A DNA stretch of 64,000 nt, from positions 29,350,628-29,414,627 of the forward strand of contig NC_088305.1 of NCBI RefSeq assembly GCF_032854445.1, read 5' to 3'. Both the position numbers and the translations under genes were made by a program. The stretch comes from Liolophura sinensis. Taxonomy: Eukaryota > Mollusca > Polyplacophora > Chitonida > Chitonidae. The notes under the pieces are model-generated. The model saw nothing but the letters and a program-made list of their open reading frames with translations, was not told where the DNA came from and did no database searches. This document shows positions 24,680 to 37,857 of this stretch, piece after piece (the stretch's first letter is position 1; each line of letters opens with the position of its first letter).

Positions 24680-27600
24680 CATATCAGTCAGAAACCGCAC
24701 CAATGCTCACATCAGTGAGAAACCGCACCAATGCGCACATCAGTCGGAAACACCACCAATGCGCACATCAGTCAGGAACACCACCAATGCGCACATCAGT
24801 CAGAAACCGCACCAGTGCTCACATCAGTTGGAAACACCACCAATGCACACATGAGTCAGGAACACCACCAATACAACCAATGCGCACATCAGTCAGGAAC
24901 ACCAATACAACAAATGCGCACATCAGTCAGAAACACTACCAATACAACCAATGCGCACATCAGTCAGAAACAGCACCAATGCGCACACCACTCAGAAACG
25001 CCACCAATATAATCAATGCGCACATCAGTCAGAAACCGCACATCAGTCAGAAACCGCACCAATGCGTACATCAGTCAGAAACACCACCAATGCGCACATC
25101 AGTCCGAAACACCACCAATACAACCAATGCTCACATCAGTCAGAAACACCACCAATACAACCAATGTGCACACCAGTCGGAAACACCACCAATGAGCACC
25201 TCAGTCAGAAACCCCACCAATGCAACCAATGCACACATCAGTCCGAAACCCCACCAATGCGCACATCAGTCCGAAACACCACCAATGCGCACATCAGTCA
25301 GAAACACCACCAATGTACACATCAGTCAGAAAACGCACCAATGTGCACACCACTCAGAAACACCACCAATACAACCAATGCGCACATCAGTCAGAAACAC
25401 TACCAATACAACCAATGCACACATCAGTCAGAAACACTACCTATACAACCAATGCGCACATCAGTCAGAAACTGCAACAATGCGCACATCAGTCAGGAAC
25501 TGCACCAATGCGCACACCACTCGGAAACACCACCAATACAACCAATGCGCACATCAGTAAGAAACACCACCAATGCACACATCAGTCAGAAACTCCATGA
25601 ATACAACCAAAGCGCACATCAGTCAGAAACACTATCAGTACAACCAATGTGCACATCAGTCAGAAACACTATAAATACAACCAATGCGCACATCAGTCAG
25701 AAACACCACCAATGCGCACACCACTCAGAAACACCACCAATACAATCAATGCGCACATCAGTCAGAAACACCACCAATGCGCACATCAGTCAGAAACACG
25801 ACCAATACAACCAATGCAGACAACAGTCAGAAACCGCACCAATGTGTACATCAGTCGGAAACACCACCAACGCACACATCAGTCAGGAACTCCACCAATG
25901 CGCACATCAGTCCGAAACACCACCAATACAACCAATGCTCACATCAGTCCGAAACACCACCAATACAACCAATGTGCACACCAGTCGGAAACACCACCAA
26001 TGCGCACATCAGTCAGAAACCCCACCAATGCAACCAATGCGCACATCAGTCAGAAACAGCACCAATGCGCACACCACTCAGAAACGCCACCAATATAATC
26101 AATGCGCACATCAGTCAGAAACCGCACATCAGTCAGAAACCGCACCAATGCGTACATCAGTCAGAAACACCACCAATGCGCACATCAGTCCGAAACACCA
26201 CCAATACAACCAATGCTCACATCAGTCAGAAACACCACCAATACAACCAATGTGCACACCAGTCGGAAACACCACCAATGAGCACCTCAGTCAGAAACCC
26301 CACCAATGCAACCAATGCACACATCAGTCCGAAACCCCACCAATGCGCACATCAGTCCGAAACACCACCAATGCGCACATCAGTCAGAAACACCACCAAT
26401 GTACACATCAGTCAGAAAACGCACCAATGTGCACACCACTCAGAAACACCACCAATACAACCAATGCGCACATCAGTCAGAAACACTACCAATACAACCA
26501 ATGCACACATCAGTCAGAAACACTACCTATACAACCAATGCGCACATCAGTCAGAAACTGCAACAATGCGCACATCAGTCAGGAACTGCACCAATGCGCA
26601 CACCACTCGGAAACACCACCAATACAACCAATGCGCACATCAGTAAGAAACACCACCAATGCACACATCAGTCAGAAACTCCATGAATACAACCAAAGCG
26701 CACATCAGTCAGAAACACTATCAGTACAACCAATGTGCACATCAGTCAGAAACACTATAAATACAACCAATGCGCACATCAGTCAGAAACACCACCAATG
26801 CGCACACCACTCAGAAACACCACCAATACAATCAATGCGCACATCAGTCAGAAACACCACCAATGCGCACATCAGTCAGAAACACGACCAATACAACCAA
26901 TGCAGACAACAGTCAGAAACCGCACCAATGTGTACATCAGTCGGAAACACCACCAACGCACACATCAGTCAGGAACTCCACCAATGCGCACATCAGTCCG
27001 AAACACCACCAATACAACCAATGCTCACATCAGTCCGAAACACCACCAATACAACCAATGTGCACACCAGTCGGAAACACCACCAATGCGCACATCAGTC
27101 AGAAACCCCACCAATGCAACCAATGCGCACATCAGTCAGAAACGCCACCAATGTGCACGAGTCAGAAACCGCACCAATGTGCACACCACTCAGAAACACC
27201 ACCAATACAACCAATGCGCACATCAGTCAGAAACACTACCAGTACAACCAATGCACACATCAGTCAGAAACACTACCAATACAACCAATGCGCACATCAG
27301 TCAGAAACACTACCAATACAACCAATGCGCACATCAGTCAGAAACACTACCAATACAACCAATGCGCACATCAGTCAGAAACACTACCAATACAACCAAT
27401 GCACACATCAGTCAGAAACACTACCAATACAACCAATGCGCACATCAGTCAGAAACTGCAACAATGCGCACATCAGTCAGGAACTGCACCAATGCGCACA
27501 CCACTCGGAAACACCACCAATACAACCAATGCGCACATCAGTCAAACACCACCAATACAACGAATGCACACATCAGTCAGAAACACTACCAATACAACCA

Positions 27601-29075
27601 ATGCGCACATCAGTCAGAAACTGCACCAATGCGCACACCACTCGGAAACACCACCAATACAACCAATGCACACATCAGTCAGAAACTCCACCAATACAAC
27701 CAATGCACACATCAGTCAGAAACTGCAACAATGCGCACATCAGTCAGGAACTGCACCAATGCGCACACCACTCGGAAACACCACCAATACAACCAATGCG
27801 CACATCAGTCAGAAACACCACCAATACAACCAATGCGCACATCAGTCAGAAACACCACCAATGCACACATCAGTCAGAAACTCCATGAATACAACCAAAG
27901 CGCACATCAGTCAGAAACACCACCAATGTGCACACCACTCAGAAACACCACCAATACAACCAATGCGCACATCAGTCAGAAACACTACCAATACAACCAA
28001 TGCACACATCAGTCAGAAACTCCACCAATACAACCAATGCACACATCAGTCAGAAACTGCAACAATGCGCACATCAGTCAGGAACTGCACCAATGCGCAC
28101 ACCACTCGGAAACACCACCAATACAACCAATGCGCACATCAGTCAGAAACACCACCAATACAACCAATGCGCACATCAGTCAGAAACACTACCAATACAA
28201 CCAATGCGCACATCAGTCACACACTATCAATACAACCAATGCGCACATCAGTCAGAAACTCTATCAATACAACCAATGCGCACATCAGTCAGAAACACTA
28301 TCAATACAACCAATGCGCACATCAGTCAGAAACACTACCAATGCACAAATCAGTCAGAAACTCCACCAATGCAACCAATGCGCACATCAATCAGAAATCA
28401 CACCAATGCACACCACTCGGAAACACCACCAATACAACCAATGGGCACATCAGTCAGAAACACCACCAATGCACACATCAGTCAGAAACACCACCAATAC
28501 AGCCAATGCGCACATCAGTCGGAAACACCAACAATGCGCAAATTAGTCGGAAACACCACAAATGCGCACATCAGTCGGAAAAGCCACCAATGCGCACATT
28601 AGTCAGAAACACCACCAATACAACCAATGCGCACACCAGTCGGAAACATCACCAATGCGCACATCAGTCGGAAACCCCACCAATGCGCACATCAGTCAGA
28701 AACCGCACCAACATGCACATCAGTCAGAAGCCGCACCAACGTGCACATCAGTCGGAAACACCAACAATGCGCAAATTAGTCGGAAACACCACAAATGCGC
28801 ACATCAGTCAGAAAAGCCACCAATGCGCACATTAGTCAGAAACACCACCAATACAACCAATGCACACACCAGTCGGAAACGCCATCAATGCGCACATCTG
28901 TCCGAAACCCCACCAATGCGCACATCAGTCAGAAACACTACCAATGCAACCAATGCACACATCAGTCAGAAGCCGCACCAACGTGCACATCAGTCAGAAG
29001 CCGCAGCAAAGTGTACATCAGTCAGAAGCCGCACCAATGCGCACATCAGAAGCCGCACTATTGCATGCAACATTA
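24680..29075. repeat. Tandem array e, mixed 28-bp and 37-bp units
   Basis: The largest array in the window. The short unit is CAGAAACNNCACCAATGCGC plus ACATCAGT (28 bp). The long unit has 9 extra bases, TACAACCAA, after the first ACCAA (37 bp). Both lengths are 1 mod 3 and contain no stop codon in any + frame, so all three + frames stay open for hundreds of codons, one for 1294 codons. The repeat language is the same in all frames, so these are not genes. A 1086-bp block is duplicated within it. Confidence 0.95.
24951..27141. repeat. Two tandem copies of a 1086-bp higher-order block inside array e
   Basis: Sequence starting near 24951 recurs 1086 bp later at 26037 without a difference that I could find by eye. 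For example AACAGCACCAATGCGCACAC starts at 24968 and 26054. The match continues until about 27141, where AACAGCACC in copy 1 becomes AACGCCACC after copy 2. Identity this high across a degenerate array implies a recent duplication or an assembly artefact. Confidence 0.88.
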
Positions 29076-29193
29076 TCCAGAAGCACCACTTATACATTTG
29101 GCTACAATGAGAAAACCCCAATAAACGTGACACAGCAACAAGTCTTAAACACCTCAAAGAAACTTGACATTAGTGATGCAATTAAAGACGCAC

Positions 29194-29328
29194 AGAGTCA
29201 AGTCCAGCTCATGCTGGCGTCCTCTCCAGCCATGGTCGTGGGTTTCCCCGGGCTCTGCCCAGTTTCCTCCCACCGTAACCTGGCCGCCTTTGTATGAGTG
29301 AAATATGCTTGAGTACGGCCTGAGCTGT
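29194..29328 (+). mobile_element. SINE family A fragment between arrays e and f
   Basis: It starts at AAGTCCAGCTCATGCTGG and continues through CATGGTCGTGGGTTTCCC, CCTCCCACCGTAACCTGG and AGTGAAATATGCTTGAGTAC. The tRNA-like head and the terminal AAAT tail are missing. Confidence 0.85.
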
Positions 29329-29479
29329 GATGACAGGGTGAGAGTGGGCAAATGGTCACATATAACGGGTAAAATAGGACCTCTTGTCAATTTAACTAAG
29401 TCTGTACAAAGGGCTATTCTAAATGTTAAGACATTCTACCAATACAGGTAATTCTACCAATTTCAGAGCGATATTCTAT

Positions 29480-30605
29480 CACTCTGAAACAGCACCAATA
29501 CACACATCAGTCAGAAACACCAAAAGTACACAAGGCATCAAACAGAAACAGCACCAGTACACACATCAGTAAAAAAACACCACCGGTACACATGGCATCG
29601 ATCTGAACCAGCACCAATACAGCCATTAGTCAGAAACACCACCAGTACACACGGCATCAATTTGAAACACCACCAAAACACACATGGCATCAATCTTTAA
29701 AACCATCACCAGTATACACATGGCCTCAATCTGAAACAGTGCCAATACACACATCAGTCAGAAACACCAAAAGTACACAAGGCATCAAACAGAAACAGCA
29801 CCAGTACACACATCAGTAAAAAAAACACCACCAGTACACATGACATCAATCTGAAACACCACCAATACAACCATCAGTTAGAAATGCCACCAGTACACAT
29901 GGCATCAATTTGAAACACCACCAATACACACATGGCATCAAGCTGAAACACCACCAATACACACATGGAATCAATCTTAAAACCACCACCAATATACACA
30001 TGGCCTCAATCTGAAACAGCGCCAATACAACCATCTGTCAGAAACACCACCGGTACACACAACATCAAACTGAAACAGCACCGGTCAAAAACACCACCGG
30101 TACACACGGCATCAAACTGAAACAGCACCAGTACACATGGCATCAAACTAAAACAGCACCAATACACACATCAGTAAAAAAAAAACACCACCAGTACACA
30201 CGGCCTCGATTTGAAACACCACCAATACACACATGGCATCAAGCTGAAACACGACCAATACACACATGGCATCAAGCTGAAACACCACAAATACCTACAT
30301 GGCATCAATCTTAAAATCACCACCAATATACACATGGACTCTGTGAATCTGAAACAGTGCCAATACACATGGCATCAAACTAAAACAGCACCAATACACA
30401 GACCAGTCAAAAACACCACCAGTACACATGGCATCAATCTGAAACAGTACCAATACACACATCAGTCAAACACCAAAAGTACACATAGCATCAATCTGAA
30501 ACCGCATCAATACACAGATCAGTCGGAAGCACCACCAGCACACATGGCATCGACCTGAAACAACACCAATACAATCATCAGAGACACCACCAGTACAAAC
30601 GTCTG
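29480..30605. repeat. Tandem array f, about 29-31-bp units
   Basis: Units contain AAACACCACCAGTACACATG and GCATCAATCTG, mixed with AAACAGCACCAATACACACA and TCAGT. The second kind closely resembles array e. A block near 29490 recurs about 247 bp later (CAAAAGTACACAAGGCATCA at 29521 and 29768). Confidence 0.88.
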
Positions 30606-30639
30606 TCAGATACACTACGAATACACAACTGACTTCAGT

Positions 30640-30990
30640 AGCCAGAACAGAAATGTGCAGCACTCAGAAGAACCAATATACACATAACTGTCAGAAACAC
30701 CACCTTTGCATATACATGTCCAAAACACCAACAATACATACGACATCAGCCAGAACAGAAATGTGCAGCACTCAGAAGAACCAATATACACAAAACTGTC
30801 AGAAACACCACCTTTGCATATACATGTCCAAAACACCAACGATACATATGACATCAGCCAGAACAGAAATGTGCAGCACTCAGAAGAACCAATATACACA
30901 AAACTGTCAGAAACACCACCTTTGCATATACATGTCCAAAACACCAACAATACATATGACATCAGCCAGAAACACCAGTTGTACACATAA
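30640..30990. repeat. Tandem array g, three copies of a 108-bp unit
   Basis: GCCAGAACAGAAATGTGCAG occurs at 30641, 30749 and 30857, exactly 108 bp apart, with very few differences. The unit length is a multiple of 3, so the open + and - frames here repeat every 36 codons. They are artefacts of the repeat, and no coding evidence was seen. Confidence 0.92.
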
Positions 30991-31339
30991 CTGTCAGAAA
31001 TACTGCTGACACATGTACACCTGATAGAAATGAGAAAGCACATTAAACATGAAAAATCGTCTGTCATGAATACCTCCTAAACACTTGACATCAGTAAGAC
31101 ATACCACCAATACACATATATCTGCCACAAACACAAAACACAAAAATACAAATTAGATCTGTTTGCAAATACCAGCCAAAACATCACTAAGCCTAGCAAT
31201 GCACATACAGTAGTTAGTCATTCAGAAGGAACACTTGCACGCATGTGGCATCATGCAAAAACATCCTCTTATACTATTAGATCTGTTCAGATATTATCAA
31301 TATATGCACACATAAAAACACAAATACACACATTTGGAA

Positions 31340-31660
31340 ACAAGCGATACTAGTATGACACTACCAATACACATGAGACAGTAGTTCTAAACACTACCAA
31401 TACACCCGAGACAGTTCTAAACACTACCAAAAGACACAGCATTTGGAAACGCCACCAATACACATGACACCGCAGTTCTAAACACTACCAATACACATAC
31501 GAGACAGTTCTAAACACTACCAAAAGACACAGCATTTGGAAACACCACCAATACACATATGACACTGCAGTTCTAAACACTACCAGAAGAACAGCATTTG
31601 GAAACACCAATACACCCATGACAGCCATAAACCCCTCCAATACACCTGGCTGTCAGAAAC
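31340..31660. repeat. Tandem array h, irregular TTCTAAACACTACCAA units
   Basis: CAGTTCTAAACACTACCAA and GCATTTGGAAACACCACCAA blocks alternate. GCATTTGG occurs at about 31439, 31532 and 31594, spacings of 93 and 62 bp. The motif CACCACCAATACACATGACA links it to arrays e and f. Confidence 0.8.
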
Positions 31661-32609
31661 CCAACTCATACAAACCGCATTACTAAGAAATTCCACTCCT
31701 ACACAGTGGTACAACGCTATTCAGTGACCCGCACCACTACCATAATAAACTGTGTGTGAACAAAGACCTGGTTATTACCGGCATATATACTTGGGGGTGG
31801 GTACTGATGACTGTGATCTGTGTGTAATTGACAGCACTTCTGGTGAGACACAGGCTAACGCTTAGTGTGTGTTTGATGGTTCAATTCCATCAGGTGCTAA
31901 TTTTTTTTGCACAGTTCAAGTTGTTGCACGTTACACCTTTACATTGGTTATGTTGAGATTGTCATCTTGTTACCGGTATATACCTGTAATTAGTTGGCTT
32001 CTAGCTATCCACTACCGCTCCACTGAAGCAGGTTTCACAAAGGCTCTATTAAGGATAATTTTATCCAGCTCACTTGGCTAGAATATTTGTCTGGGCTGTT
32101 GATATTTCGCAATTTCGTGAAGTATTTTATATTAAATTGTTAAGGGATACCCCAACATCCTTGATCACATACGGAGGTGACTAAGATGATGCTTTTCCCC
32201 ATACATCACATACACGTGGCCAAAAGGCGAAGGATGTATTAGACACCTGCATTCTAGTTTATCTGATTAGTGTTTAATGCCATACCCAAGATTTTATTCA
32301 CTTGTATCCTGGCAGTCTATTGTATGGGTAGAGGAAACCATATTGCTAGGGGTAAACTACCATCTATTGGCAAGTTACTGACAAACTTGCGCAAACTATA
32401 TTGATGGAAGACAATAAAGGTTGAAGGTTCAAGTCCAGTCTTCTCTCGTTTAGCTGTGGTAGTTTGCCAGGTACCTGACAAAGGATGCTGATTTGACCTA
32501 ACCATTAGTGTAAAAGTTCAAAAATACTTTAGATATACTTAGTAGATATTTAACAGCAGTTAAATAAATATCAAGCTACCTGGAAAGTCAATCCTGAATC
32601 TTTATTTAT

Positions 32610-32777
32610 TCACAGCGGCCATATTTGTTGGAAAGGTCTGCAGCAACCTGCGGATGGGTTGTGGGTTTCCACCGGCCTCTGCCCGGTTTCCACCCACCAT
32701 AATGCTGGTGGCAGTTGTATAAGTGAAATATTCTTGAGTATGGCATAAAACACCAGTGAAATAAATAAATAAATATT
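32610..32777 (+). mobile_element. SINE family A copy, 5' truncated
   Basis: It shows GGAAAGGTCTGCAGCAACCT, TGGGTTGTGGGTTTCCACC, CACCCACCATAATGCTGG and AAGTGAAATATTCTTGAG, and ends CACCAGTGAAATAAATAAAT. The tRNA-like head is missing. Confidence 0.88.
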
Positions 32778-33014
32778 TATTCACAGAGACAGTAAGTTTC
32801 ATGAATTTTTTGTAGGCATGACGAAAACAGTGTGCGGATGTCCATGTGGTATTCAGTTAGCGCTACATCAGTTTATATCAAGTTATCTTTTAGGTATAGA
32901 GTGAGGACTTAAACATAGTGAGTCCTTGTCTGCGTATATGCTGCTATGATTGGATTTTCATGAAACTTTGTAAGTGGATTAGAGACCGTGTGAGGACGTC
33001 CATGTACTGTTGGG

Positions 33015-33140
33015 AGCAATACTCAAGAATATTTTGTTTATGTGACAGCATAATGCTATTGCTGGGAGTTCAAGTAAAGCTTATACTGGCTTCTTTTCTG
33101 TGGAAAAGTCTGCCAATAACCTGCAAATGGTCAAGCTAGG
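33015..33140. mobile_element. Rearranged SINE family A remnant, inverted 3' part next to direct body
   Basis: ATACTCAAGAATATTTTGTTT to GCATAATGCT reads as the SINE 3' part in reverse orientation. It abuts GGGAGTTCAAGTAAAGCTTA to AATAACCTGCAAATGGTC, which is the SINE body in direct orientation. The arrangement suggests an inversion or two nested insertions. Confidence 0.55.
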
Positions 33141-33469
33141 TGAAGGATTGGTTATTCACATATTCTCATGGGAGATTTGTAATATTGGAGCATATACTGT
33201 AAGTTTACATTGATTGCAGTGACCTGTGATGATGGCTTTAACTTTGATGGTATTCTATTCACTAATGACATACTAATGAATGTGGCATTAACCTTCTCCG
33301 AAGGAGCAGAAGCTGGATTTCCATCATGGCATTGATATCCAATAACAACATTCGTTTCCGGTGATATTATAAATGTGTATATTGCTGACACATAAATGTC
33401 CCTAATAGTAATCAGGTATCCATTTGTAGTAATGGCTTAGGCCAACATTATGGCATGTATTTCTGACAT

Positions 33470-36400
33470 TAGGTTCCCGTGGTATGGTGGTCTCCTTTAG
33501 TGGTACTGACTTCCCTGCTTATTCAAATTTCTGATATTGGATTCCACTGGTATTGTGGCCTCCATTAGTGGTATTGGCTTCTCTTCCTATTTTGGCATGT
33601 ATTTCTGACATTGGATTGCACTGGTATGGTGGCCTCCATGATTGGTATTGGCCTTTCTTTGTATTTTGGCATGTATTTCTGACATTGTATTCCACTGGTA
33701 TGGTGGCCTCCGTTAGTTGTATTGGATTCCCTTTTTGTTTTGGCATGTATTTCTGACATTGGATTCCTCGTGTATGGTGGCCTCCGTTAGTGGTATTGGC
33801 TTCTGTTTTTCTTTTGGCATGTATTTGTGACATTATAATCCACTGGTACGGTGGTCTCTGTTAGTGGTACTGGCCTCCCTGCTTATTCCAATTTCTGATA
33901 TTGGAATCCACTGGTATGGTGGCCTCCGTTATTGGTATTGGATTCCCTGCTTATTCCAATTTCTGATATTGGGTTCCACTGGTATGGTGGCCTTCGTTAG
34001 TGGTATTGGATTCCCTGCTTATTCTAATTTCTGATAATATAATCCACTGGTATGGAGGTCTCCGTTAGTGGTATTGGATTCCCTGCTTATTCTAATTTCT
34101 GACATTGTAATCCACTGGTATGGAGGTCTCCGTTAGTGGTATTGGATTCCCTGCTTATTCTAATTTCTGATATTGTAATCCACTGGTATGGAGGTCTCCG
34201 TTAGTGGTACTGGATTCCCTGCTTATTCCAATTTCTGATATTGGAATCCACTGGTATGGAGGCCTTCGTTAGTGGTATTGGATTCCCTGTTTATTCCAGT
34301 TTCTGATATTGGATTCCACTGGTATGGTGGCCTCCATTAGTGGTATTGGATTCCCTGCTTATTCCAATTTCTGATATTGGAATCCACTGGTATGGTGGCC
34401 TCCGTTAGTGGTATAGGATTCCCTGCTTATTCCAATTTCTGATATTGTAATCCACTGGTATGGTGGCCTCCATTAGTGGTATTGGATTCCCTGCTTATTC
34501 CAATTTCTGATATTGTAATCCACTGGTAAGGTGGCCTCCGTTAGTGGTATTGGATTCCCTGCTTATTCCAATTTCTGATATTGGAATCCACTGGTATGGT
34601 GGCCTCCGTTAGTGGTATTGGATTCCCTGCTTATTCCAATTTCTGATATTGTAATCCACTGGCATGGAGGTCTCCGTTAGTGGTACTGGATTCCTTGCTT
34701 ATTCCAATTTCTGATATTGGAATCCACTGGTATGGAGGCCTTCGTTAGTGGTATTGGATTCCCTGTTTATTCCAATTTCTGATATTGTAATCCACTGGTA
34801 TGGAGGTCTCCGTTAGTGGTACTGGATTCCCTGCTTATTCCAATTTCTGATATTGGAATCCACTGGTATGGAGGCCTTCGTTAGTGGTATTGGATTCCCT
34901 GCTTATTCCAGTTTCTGATATTGGATTCCACTGGTATGGTGGCCTCCATTAGTGGTATTGGATTCCCTGCTTATTCCAATTTCTGATATTGGAATCCACT
35001 GGTATGGTGGCCTCTATTAGTGGTATTGGATTCCCTGCTTATTCCAATTTCTGGTATTGGAATCCACTGGTATGGTGGCCTCCATTAGTGGTATTGGATT
35101 CCCTGCTTATTCCAATTTCTGATATTGGAATCCACTGGTATGGTGGGGTCCGTTAGTGGTATTGGATTCCCTGCTTATTCCAATTTCTGATATTGTAATT
35201 CACTGGTATGGTAGCCTTCATTAGTGGTATTGGATTCCCTGCTTATTCTAATTTCTGATATTGTAATCCACTGGTATGGTGGCCTTCATTAGTGGTACTG
35301 GCCTCCCTGCTTATTATAATTTCTGATATTGGAATCCACTGGTATGGTGGCCTCCGTTAGTGGTATTGGATTCCCTGCTTATTCCAATTTCTGACATTGG
35401 AATCCACTGGTATGGTGGCCTTCATTAGTGGTATTGGCCTCTCTGCTTATTCCAATTTCTGACATTCGATTCCACTGGTATGGTGGCCTTCATTAGTGGT
35501 ATTGGCCTCTCTGCTTATTCCAATTTCTGACATTGGATTCCACTGGTGTGGTGGCCTCCGTTAGTGGTATTGGATTCCCTGCTTATTCTAATTTCTGATA
35601 TTGTAATCCACTGGTATGGTGGCCTCTGTTAGTGGTATTGGATTCCCTGCTTATTCTAATTTCTAATATTGTAATCCACTGGTATGGAGGTCTCCGTTAG
35701 TGGTATTGGTTTCCCTGTTTATTCTAATTTCTGATATTGTAATCCACTGGTATGGTGGCCTTCATTAGTGGTATTGGATTCCCTGCTTATTCCAATTTCT
35801 GATATTGTAATCCACTGGTATGGTGGCCTTCATTAGTGGTATTGGTTTCCCTGCTTATTCCAATTTCTTACATTAGAATCCACTGATATGGAGGTCTCCA
35901 TTAGTGGTATTGGCTTCTGTTTTTTGTTTTGGCATGCATTTGTGACCTTGTATTCCACTTTTATGGTGGCCTCCATTGATAAAGTGGTATTTGGACTCCC
36001 TTTGTATTTTAGGATGTATTTCTGACACTGGATTGGTGACCTCCATGGCATGGGGCTCCTTGTATATCTTGGCATGTATTTCTGACATTAGATTTGACTA
36101 GAGAGGTGGCCTCCTTAGGTTTTATCATGCATTTCTGATGTAGGATTCCACTGGTATGGTGGCCCCCGTTAGAGGTATTGGCCTCTCTTCGTATTTTGGC
36201 ATGTATTTCTGACATTGGATTCCACTGGTATGGTGGCCTCCATTAGTGGTATTGGCTTCTCTTCGTATTTTGGCATGTATTTCTGACATTGGATTCTACT
36301 GGTATGGTGGCTTCCATTAGTGGTGTTGGCCTCTCTTTGTGTTTTGGCATGTGTTTCTGACATTGGATTCCACTGGTATGGTGGCCTCCATGATTGGTAT

Positions 36401-37000
36401 TGGCCTCTCTTCGTATTTTGGCATGTATTTCTGACATTGTATTCCACTTGTATGGTGGCCTCCATTAGTGGTATTGGCCTCTCTTCGTATTTTGGCATGT
36501 ATTTCTGACATTGTATTCCACTTGTATGGTGACCTACATTAGTGGTATTGGCCTCTCTTTGTATTTTGGCATGTATTTCTGACATTGGATTCTATAGGTA
36601 TGGTGGCTTCCATTAGTGGCACTGGCCTCCCTTCGTATTTTGGCATGTATTTCTGACATTGGATTCCACTGGTATGGTGGCCCCCGTTAGAGGTATTGGC
36701 CTCCCTTCGTATTTTGGCATGTATTTCTGACATTGTATTCCACTGATATGGTGGCCTCCATTAGTGATATTTTGCTCCCTTTGTATTTTAAGATGTATTT
36801 CTGACATTGGTTTGGTGGCCTCCATGAGTGGCATGGGGCCCCTTGTATATCTTGGCATGTATTTCTGACATTGGATTTGACTAGAGAGGTGGCCTCCCTA
36901 CCTTTTATCATGCATTTCTGACATTACATGCCACTTGTATGGTACCCTCCATACGTTTTATCATGCATTTCTGACTTCTGCCTTCACTAGTGGTATTGGA
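33470..37000. repeat. Tandem array i, 68-bp core flanked by 74-bp variants
   Basis: Copies share ATTCCACTGGTATGGTGGCC and TCCGTTAGTGGTATTGG. In the middle (about 33840-35870) the unit is 68 bp with TTCCCTGCTTATTCCAATTT. For example CCCTGCTTATTC starts at 34081 and 34149. On both flanks (about 33540-33835 and 36170-36900) the unit is 74 bp, and that segment is replaced by CGTATTTTGGCATGTATTTC. The minus-strand open frames here repeat with the unit and are not genes. Confidence 0.93.
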
Positions 37001-37857
37001 AGTTGGTGCATCTATTACGACAGCCAGGCTCTGTCTAGCAGTTTTAACAGTTTAAAGTGAAAAATCTGCCACTATGTATTCATAGAAAAAAGGATATAGG
37101 ACACAGCACAGAAAAATACGTAAAAAAAATTCTGTCAAGTTTTGAAAGCAAAGAAGATGTAAGTTCAACACTGGGGATATGGCACTGACGGAAAGTTCAC
37201 TGTCATGTTGCAGAAGACCTTGTGAACTTGGCCAAGCATTTGCGTTCAAAGCGTCAGGTGATAATTAGCTGTCACCTCAAATAATCTATTAGCTCTCGAT
37301 TGTCAGTGTGGTTTTTTTTATAGTGGATAGACAGATATCAATGCAATAAATCGGATTTTGCGGTCAGGGAAAGTTTTAAACGATAGATTTCGTACCACAC
37401 ATTTATGAGCAGGGAACTGACAACAGCTGCCCTTGTCACAATGCGTACATGTTGGGCAGGATATTCCAGTAACTTGTCAGGGTGAGCTGGCAAGAAAAAC
37501 GCCTCGCAAGAGGCATTGCTTGAAGAAAAATATTGTGACTTTGCATTATTTTTTCTCAGCAAAGTCAGATTTATTACGAAAATACCTTCCCAAAATCTGA
37601 ATGAAAGGGTCTGTTATCTATCAGGTCCTGCAATGTTCGTGGAATTGCCTGAAGTCGGTACAGCCAGTAAGGCCAAATGCTTACACCCATGCAGGACAAG
37701 GACAAGCAGAACTGCTAAAACACAACGCTTGTGTTCACAAACATCGCCCTGACCGAGTGCCAAACTAAAAGAAACATCAGCCCTTTGAGCACGGAACAGA
37801 GCTTAAACTCTTTGGTTGGGTATCAGGTGTTTTTGTTTGTGTTGTCGCATTGTTTAA
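37001..37857. other. Spacer, no gene seen
   Basis: Unique sequence between array i and the piggyBac-like element. Short ORFs are present but none looks coding. Confidence 0.5.

Larger units (their letters stand above)
31661..33469. other. Unique spacer between the two halves of the repeat island
   Basis: This non-repetitive stretch has no supported gene. It contains a SINE copy at 32610-32777 and a rearranged SINE at 33015-33140. The strand bias of the arrays changes across this interval. Confidence 0.5.

Noticed and set aside
24951-28835. Open reading frame of 1294 codons, + strand
   Set aside because: It lies wholly in array e. The units lack stop codons in every + frame and the translation is the same short text cycling through three phases. 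No start context, domain or intron signal supports a gene.
22620-31000. CRISPR-like array of short repeats with spacers
   Set aside because: The host is eukaryotic, the repeats are contiguous with no unique spacers, and copies diverge gradually, as in minisatellites.
30653-31009. 118-codon + ORF and 150-codon - ORF in array g
   Set aside because: The 108-bp unit is a multiple of three, which keeps the frame open over three copies. There is no other sign of coding.
33519-36911. Minus-strand ORFs with MSEIHAKxxREANTTNGGHH-like repeats
   Set aside because: They follow the 74-bp and 68-bp units of array i, shift with the unit phase, and are cut wherever a unit mutates. They look like coding only because the unit is stop-free on that strand.
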